Below, piece by piece: positions 6,217-9,198 of a stretch of DNA of 9,198 nt. The notes under the pieces were generated by a model, which was given only the letters and a program-made list of their open reading frames with translations, was not told where the DNA came from and ran no database searches. Location of the stretch: positions 1 to 9,198 of the forward strand of contig LARN01000057.1 in the NCBI GenBank assembly GCA_000980495.1. Direction: 5' to 3'. Within the stretch, counting starts at the first letter, position 1. Each line of letters starts with the position of its first letter. The stretch comes from Acinetobacter sp. N54.MGS-139. Lineage in GTDB: Bacteria; Pseudomonadota; Gammaproteobacteria; Burkholderiales; Burkholderiaceae_F. The position numbers and the translations under genes are program-made.

Positions 6217-6240
6217 GAAACTCCACCAAAGTGAGTTAAT

Positions 6241-7173
6241 TTAGTACCGAGCCTCAAAACTTTTTATCTCATCGTAAAGTTTGCGGTTCACAGGCACCGG
6301 TAAAGCATGTTTCTCTGCTTTTTGGATGACCGTTCCTGCAAAGAAATCGACCTCGGTCAGGCGTTTTGCCAGCCTGTCCTGACGCATCGAGGGCATGCCG
6401 TCAGGATTTAATTCGTCAATGATCTGTAGATAATCTCGAAAGTCCTGTTCCGTGAGTCCGGTCCCCTCTTTTTGAGAAAGGGCAAGCACTTCACGCATCG
6501 CGGCTTTTAGAGTTTCTCTGGCTTCGCCTTCTTGGTGCACACGACGAAAAACATCGTTATAAACGGCCAATGTCTGATTGACGCCGACATTGAGCATCCA
6601 CTTGCACCACATACGGTGAAGGATGTTTTCGTCTACGACGTAGGGCATCTGGGTTTTGTCAAAGAAATCGACGACTGCACTGAGAACTTCTGGTATTGCT
6701 TTATGTTCCGGGCTGAGTCCGATCACCAGTTCTCCGAAATTTTTATAAGTCAGTACGCCGTTTTGAAAGAGAGCATCCATTCTCTGAGCAACGCAGTGAA
6801 CGATCCTGTGTGTTCCAAGCTCTTGTTCGATAATGTCCTCGCTGGAGATGCCGTTCATCACTGAGATGACGATGGTATTTTCAGAGATCAGACCTTTAAG
6901 ACTTTGCAGGACGCTTTGAAGGACGGGTCCTTTTAGAGCAACGATAAGAAGGTCAGGTGCTTTGTTCACCTCTTCGGGACTCTTAAAAAAGAGGGAGCAG
7001 GGACGGCCGTTGGCTGTGAGCGGCTGAGTCTTGTACCGTTCGCAGCGTTTATTGTCTGCTAGAAAATAAACCGAGCCCTCAGGCATACGCGGCGTGAGGA
7101 AGTCACTGTACATCACGCCCAAGGCTCCTCGACCGAGGATGGCAACAGATTGGATTTTTGTGGTTTCTGGCAT
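6241..7173 (-). CDS. Ketopantoate reductase-like dehydrogenase (ApbA/PanE family)
   Basis: The 310-residue cytoplasmic oxidoreductase has a Rossmann NAD(P) site AILGRGALG (Gly14, Gly16, Gly19), VALKGP (78-83) and SVMNGIS (104-110, the family's QNG region). The C-terminal helical domain has the likely catalytic Lys191 in MWCKWMLNVGVNQ, then PSMRQDRLAKRLTEVDFFAG (261-280) with the conserved Glu274. Family members reduce 2-dehydropantoate to pantoate with NADPH for coenzyme A, but many paralogues act on other 2-oxo acids, and the redox neighbours here do not point to pantothenate synthesis. The start is the only ATG ahead of the nucleotide site. It has no clear ribosome binding site, and a terminator-like hairpin ends only 3 nt before it. 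Substrate uncertain. Confidence 0.85.
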   Translation of the reverse strand: MPETTKIQSVAILGRGALGVMYSDFLTPRMPEGSVYFLADNKRCERYKTQPLTANGRPCSLFFKSPEEVNKAPDLLIVALKGPVLQSVLQSLKGLISENTIVISVMNGISSEDIIEQELGTHRIVHCVAQRMDALFQNGVLTYKNFGELVIGLSPEHKAIPEVLSAVVDFFDKTQMPYVVDENILHRMWCKWMLNVGVNQTLAVYNDVFRRVHQEGEARETLKAAMREVLALSQKEGTGLTEQDFRDYLQIIDELNPDGMPSMRQDRLAKRLTEVDFFAGTVIQKAEKHALPVPVNRKLYDEIKSFEARY

Positions 7174-7203
7174 AAAAATAGGTCCGGTTGGTTCGGACCT
7201 ATT
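7174..7203 (-). terminator. Terminator-like hairpin abutting the start of the ketopantoate-reductase-like gene
   Basis: Perfect 10-bp arms (7177-7186 and 7194-7203) surround a 7-nt loop. On the minus strand the stem runs into TTTTT (the five A's at 7174-7178, partly within the stem), directly followed by the ATG at 7173. It fits an intrinsic terminator for the flavin-reductase-like gene ending at 7229. Its position means readthrough would be needed to express the next gene from the same promoter. Confidence 0.75.
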
Positions 7204-7228
7204 CTAAGCAACTTAATGTTTGGAAAAA

Positions 7229-7804
7229 TTAGAGTGTGACATCCACTCGTTTGCCGATGGCATAGAAGTGGCCGCCGGCAACATAGTGCATAGAGCGCAG
7301 TTCATCCGGACCTTCTTCCAAATGCCAATGGTTGTTGGAGAAGACACGGGAGTCAGCCCAAGCCTTAACGATTTGCCCCATGAAGAGGTCATACGTCTTT
7401 TCGTTGTGCGGTTCACGGATCAGTTTGATAACGGCCCAGGCAGAGCAGCCTTCAGGCAGCGGGAAGTCGCAGTCAGGAAGCGTGAAGAATTTCAGACCGC
7501 TGTCGGCAATCTTGTTGGGATTGTCGTTCTTGCTTACGGAACCTAAATAAAGAATTTCTTTCTGAATTCCCATTCCCGGAACGGCAAGCAGGATGTACTC
7601 GCTCGCTTCAATGAGCTTGCGGGAATAGTGCGTCGAATCAATGACGACCGTCATCTTGTCATAATCCAACGGGCAGTTCCAAGAAGCGGGCATGATATCC
7701 AGATCGTCGCCTTGTTTGCTTTCAACAAAGGCAGTGCCGCCTAAATTGAAGAGGAGATAAGGGGTTTCTAAACCGACCGGTTTTACAAATTCTTTTTGAC
7801 TCAT
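7229..7804 (-). CDS. Flavin reductase-like / flavoredoxin family protein (FMN-binding split barrel)
   Basis: The 191-residue protein matches the flavin reductase-like (flavoredoxin) family, which binds FMN and passes electrons to partner proteins or reduces flavin with NAD(P)H. Recognisable parts are the N-terminal strand into IMPASWNCPLDYDKMTVVID (38-56, the FMN-phosphate region), STHYSRKLIEASEYILLAVPG (57-77), YLGSVSKND (86-94), and the C-terminal W..S.V....HW and GGHFYAIGKRV (177-187) strands. There is no signal peptide, so it is cytoplasmic. AAGGAG (7811-7816) lies 6 nt before the ATG. It is the first gene of the minus-strand redox cluster, read from the 358-bp divergent control region. 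Its natural partner is not shown by the sequence. Confidence 0.88.
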   Translation of the reverse strand: MSQKEFVKPVGLETPYLLFNLGGTAFVESKQGDDLDIMPASWNCPLDYDKMTVVIDSTHYSRKLIEASEYILLAVPGMGIQKEILYLGSVSKNDNPNKIADSGLKFFTLPDCDFPLPEGCSAWAVIKLIREPHNEKTYDLFMGQIVKAWADSRVFSNNHWHLEEGPDELRSMHYVAGGHFYAIGKRVDVTL

Positions 7805-7831
7805 TCAAAGCTCCTTGAAAGCAATGCACCT

Positions 7832-7849
7832 ATTCTAAGTTCGCGAACT
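7832..7849 (-). promoter_or_regulatory. Likely -10 box and palindromic operator of the flavin-reductase-like gene
   Basis: On the minus strand TAGAAT (7832-7837; 5 of 6 to TATAAT) could be the -10. It touches a perfect 12-bp palindrome AGTTCGCGAACT (7838-7849), which would fill the -35/-10 spacer. No good -35 is seen, so a regulator binding the palindrome may control or activate this promoter. The 12-nt block containing the -10 (CTTAGAATAGGT) recurs exactly at 7197-7208. Confidence 0.45.
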
Positions 7850-7896
7850 GAAAATTCTTTGCACAAAAGAGGGCGTCCGGTAGAAAAAATCCTAAT

Positions 7897-7926
7897 TTGG
7901 TGCAAATGCACCAAGAGAGTGCAAAT
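7897..7926. promoter_or_regulatory. 18-bp palindrome plus extra half-site, probable enhancer-binding (UAS) site
   Basis: TTGGTGCA-AA-TGCACCAA (7897-7914) is a perfect inverted repeat with a 2-bp centre. GTGCAAAT in its left half (7900-7907) recurs at 7919-7926, and TTTGCAC (7858-7864) and ATGCACC (7824-7830) are further half-site-like copies. The palindrome centre lies about 125 bp before the predicted sigma-54 start, the usual range for an activator of the NtrC class. The arm order differs from the NtrC consensus (GCACC...GGTGC), so another activator is likely. Confidence 0.6.
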
Positions 7927-7936
7927 CAAAAACTTT
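7924..7936 (+). promoter_or_regulatory. IHF-like site between UAS and sigma-54 promoter
   Basis: AATCAA-AAAC-TTT matches the IHF consensus WATCAANNNNTTR except at the last base. It sits between the palindrome and the -24/-12 element, where DNA bending by IHF is commonly needed to bring the activator to the polymerase. The core is AT-rich, so a chance match is possible. Confidence 0.35.
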
Positions 7937-7952
7937 TGTCCATTCCTGATGA

Positions 7953-8003
7953 GCTGTTTTGGTTCAATTTCTATGGCTCCTGGGCTGTTTTGTTTGAACA
8001 AAA
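7953..8003. repeat. Direct repeats and a second palindrome next to the sigma-54 promoter
   Basis: GCTGTTTTG occurs at 7953-7961 and 7984-7992, 31 bp apart, about three helical turns. The second copy runs into a perfect palindrome TTTTGTT-TG-AACAAAA (7988-8003), which ends 2 bp before the -24 box. A protein bound here would touch sigma-54 polymerase, so it could be a repressor or co-activator site. No regulator can be named. Confidence 0.45.
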
Positions 8004-8005
8004 GT

Positions 8006-8021
8006 TGGCACGCGTTTTGCA
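8006..8021 (+). promoter_or_regulatory. Sigma-54 (RpoN) -24/-12 promoter of the TAXI receptor gene
   Basis: TGGCACG (8006-8012), four bases, then TTGCA (8017-8021) matches the sigma-54 consensus at every defined position, with the correct 10 bp between the invariant GG (8007-8008) and GC (8019-8020). Transcription would start near 8032, giving a leader of about 130 nt before the ATG at 8163. No competing sigma-70 promoter of similar quality was seen in the gap. Confidence 0.88.
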
Positions 8022-8036
8022 TACATGAAAGTGACA

Positions 8037-8057
8037 GGAAAAGCGAAGCGCTTTTCC
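8037..8057 (+). other. Hairpin at the 5' end of the TAXI receptor transcript
   Basis: GGAAAAGCG (8037-8045) and CGCTTTTCC (8049-8057) are perfect 9-bp inverted arms around AAG (the loop may open to five bases). It begins about 5 nt after the predicted start site, so the mRNA would begin with a stem. Such stems can shield the 5' end from decay. No T-tract follows, so it is not a terminator. Confidence 0.6.
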
Positions 8058-8162
8058 GGGGTTTGCGAGTAAAAAAATCGAGACCTTGTCCGCTGCGATG
8101 AAAGCCATAAGCTGAGCAGCAAACGCACTGGTTACACAAATAAATCTCAAACGGAGACTTTC

Positions 8163-9140
8163 ATGTTCGTCAAAAAACTCATCCCCTTTGCAGTTGCAGC
8201 TTCTTTCGCTATGGCAGGCGCTGCTGCTTTCGCTAAAACAGAATTCGTCACGATCGGTACCGGCGGCATCACCGGTGTTTACTACCCGACAGGCGGCGCT
8301 ATTGCCAAGATCGTGAACGCTAAGAAAGATCAGTACGGTGTTCGTGCTTCCGTAGAATCGACCGGAGGCTCTAAGTTCAACATCAACGCCATCGACTCTA
8401 AGGATCTGGACTTCGGTATCGCTCAGGCCGATACACAGTACATGGCCTACAACGGCAAAGGGGCTTGGGAAGGCAAACCCGTTAAAAAACTCCGCGCTGT
8501 TTTCGCTCTTGCTCCTGAAGCCGTGACTTTCGTTGCCGCTGAGGATGCCAACATCAAGTCTGTTAAAGACGTCAAAGGCAAGACGATTAACCTCGGTGAC
8601 CCGGGCTCCGGCAACCGCATTAACTCCACCGATATCTTCAACGCTGTCGGCATCGTTCCGGGGAAAGATTTTCGTGACGAAAAACTGAAGCCCGCCGACG
8701 CGCCCAGAATTCTTCAGGACGGACGTATTGACGGATTCTTCTACACCGTGGGCCATCCGAACGGCAACATCAAGGAAGCAACCGCCGGCAAGCGCAAAGT
8801 CCGCATTGTCCCGATTACCGAAGCCGAAGTCGCTTCTCTGCTTAAGGAAGCTCCTTATTACAGCATGACGGAAATCCCGATGGATCAGTATCCGGACGCC
8901 GTCAATGCTAAGGACAAAGTTAAGACCGTCGGCATGCTCGCAACTCTGGTGACCTCCGCCGATACACCGGACGACGTTGTTTATGCCGTCACGAAAGAAG
9001 TGATGACCAATCTCGATCAGTTCCGCAAACTGCATCCGGCTCTTGCCAACCTGACAGCAGAAAGCATGCTTCAGGGTCTGACCGCTCCGATCCATCCGGG
9101 CGCTCTCAAGTACTACAAAGAAGCAGGTCTTGTGAAGTAA
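8163..9140 (+). CDS. TAXI family TRAP transporter solute-binding protein
   Basis: The 325-residue periplasmic receptor captures a small solute (often a dicarboxylate or amino acid such as glutamate in this family) and delivers it to a sodium-driven TRAP membrane complex. Residues 1-24 are a Sec signal peptide (KK, a hydrophobic Ala-rich core, AFA cleavage). The mature N terminus TIGTGGITGVYYPTGGAIAKIVN (30-52) is the TAXI signature. STGGS.FNINAI (66-77), DFGIAQAD (83-90), GKTINLGDPGSGNR (139-152), DGFFYTVGHPNG (190-201) and the C-terminal HPGALKYYKEAGL (311-323) also fit. GGAG (8153-8156) lies 6 nt before the ATG. It is expressed from the sigma-54 promoter, so it probably responds to a specific nutrient signal. 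The fused DctQM-type permease would be expected just downstream. Ligand unknown. Confidence 0.95.
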   Translation: MFVKKLIPFAVAASFAMAGAAAFAKTEFVTIGTGGITGVYYPTGGAIAKIVNAKKDQYGVRASVESTGGSKFNINAIDSKDLDFGIAQADTQYMAYNGKGAWEGKPVKKLRAVFALAPEAVTFVAAEDANIKSVKDVKGKTINLGDPGSGNRINSTDIFNAVGIVPGKDFRDEKLKPADAPRILQDGRIDGFFYTVGHPNGNIKEATAGKRKVRIVPITEAEVASLLKEAPYYSMTEIPMDQYPDAVNAKDKVKTVGMLATLVTSADTPDDVVYAVTKEVMTNLDQFRKLHPALANLTAESMLQGLTAPIHPGALKYYKEAGLVK

Positions 9141-9156
9141 TACAGCTTTAAATGAT

Positions 9157-9184
9157 GCAAAGACTCGGGACTCCGGGTCTTTGC
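9157..9184 (+). other. Hairpin after the TAXI receptor gene (intercistronic or 3' stabiliser)
   Basis: The arms 9157-9168 and 9173-9184 give 12 bp with one G-T wobble around a GACT loop, 16 nt after the stop codon. No T-tract follows in the visible sequence. Binding-protein genes often carry such a stem ahead of the permease gene, so that the receptor message is more stable than the rest. That reading is inference. Confidence 0.6.
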
Positions 9185-9198
9185 GAACCTCATTAGAG

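Noticed and set aside
7897..7914. NtrC binding site
   Set aside because: NtrC sites read GCACC...GGTGC; this palindrome has the arms in the opposite order, so NtrC is not assigned.
7796..8101. 101-codon plus-strand frame in the divergent control region
   Set aside because: It overlaps the start of the minus-strand gene, the palindromes and the sigma-54 promoter, and its product resembles no protein family.
7971..9095. 374-codon open frame on the minus strand
   Set aside because: It is antisense to the TAXI receptor gene and its sigma-54 leader, with low-complexity content and no ribosome binding site of note.
1..9198. tRNA, rRNA genes or CRISPR arrays
   Set aside because: No cloverleaf, rRNA-like conserved stretch or regularly spaced repeat was seen on either strand.

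Overview
The window looks like chromosomal DNA of a betaproteobacterium of the Sutterellaceae type (Sutterella/Parasutterella-like). The basis is a combination, not one marker gene: a periplasmic flavoprotein paired with a separate small tetrahaem cytochrome c, a proteobacterial single-domain aspartokinase with two ACT domains, a TAXI-type TRAP solute receptor behind a sigma-54 promoter, and a FixJ/LuxR-type HTH fragment. Genus-level placement is inference. Base composition is roughly balanced and gene density is high.

Left end (1-450): a minus-strand gene starts at 98 and runs off the window. It has a good sigma-70 promoter (TATAAT, 17-bp spacer) and an inverted repeat at its predicted transcription start. 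Back to back with it is a 100-codon plus-strand frame that holds only the DNA-binding half of a FixJ/NarL-like response regulator. It may be a remnant left by an insertion, because the minus-strand N terminus has a transposase-like look (low confidence).

Respiratory pair (575-2650): an exported FAD-dependent fumarate-reductase-like flavoprotein and a tetrahaem cytochrome c form an operon, with a perfect GC-rich hairpin between the genes and an intrinsic terminator after them. The cytochrome probably feeds electrons to the flavoprotein in the periplasm. The fumarate-specific active-site His and Arg are not visible, so the electron acceptor is probably not fumarate.

Middle (2684-5560): a 46-residue Cys-rich small protein on the minus strand with a strong ribosome binding site; a VOC/glyoxalase-fold protein fused behind a roughly 90-residue IS1634-transposase-like N terminus; a three-helix membrane protein of unknown role; and aspartokinase lysC, which ends in a bidirectional terminator.

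Minus-strand redox cluster (5577-7804): mdaB-type quinone reductase, a ketopantoate-reductase-like dehydrogenase, and a flavoredoxin/flavin-reductase-like protein. A terminator hairpin abuts the start codon of the dehydrogenase, and a 20-codon mini-ORF overlaps the mdaB start.

Right end (7805-9198): a 358-bp divergent control region holds a layered sigma-54 promoter: an 18-bp palindrome plus an extra half-site, an IHF-like site, a second palindrome, and a -24/-12 element matching the consensus. It drives a TAXI receptor gene that is followed by an intercistronic hairpin. Membrane subunits probably follow outside the window. This sigma-54 module and the transposase-VOC fusion are the most noteworthy items.
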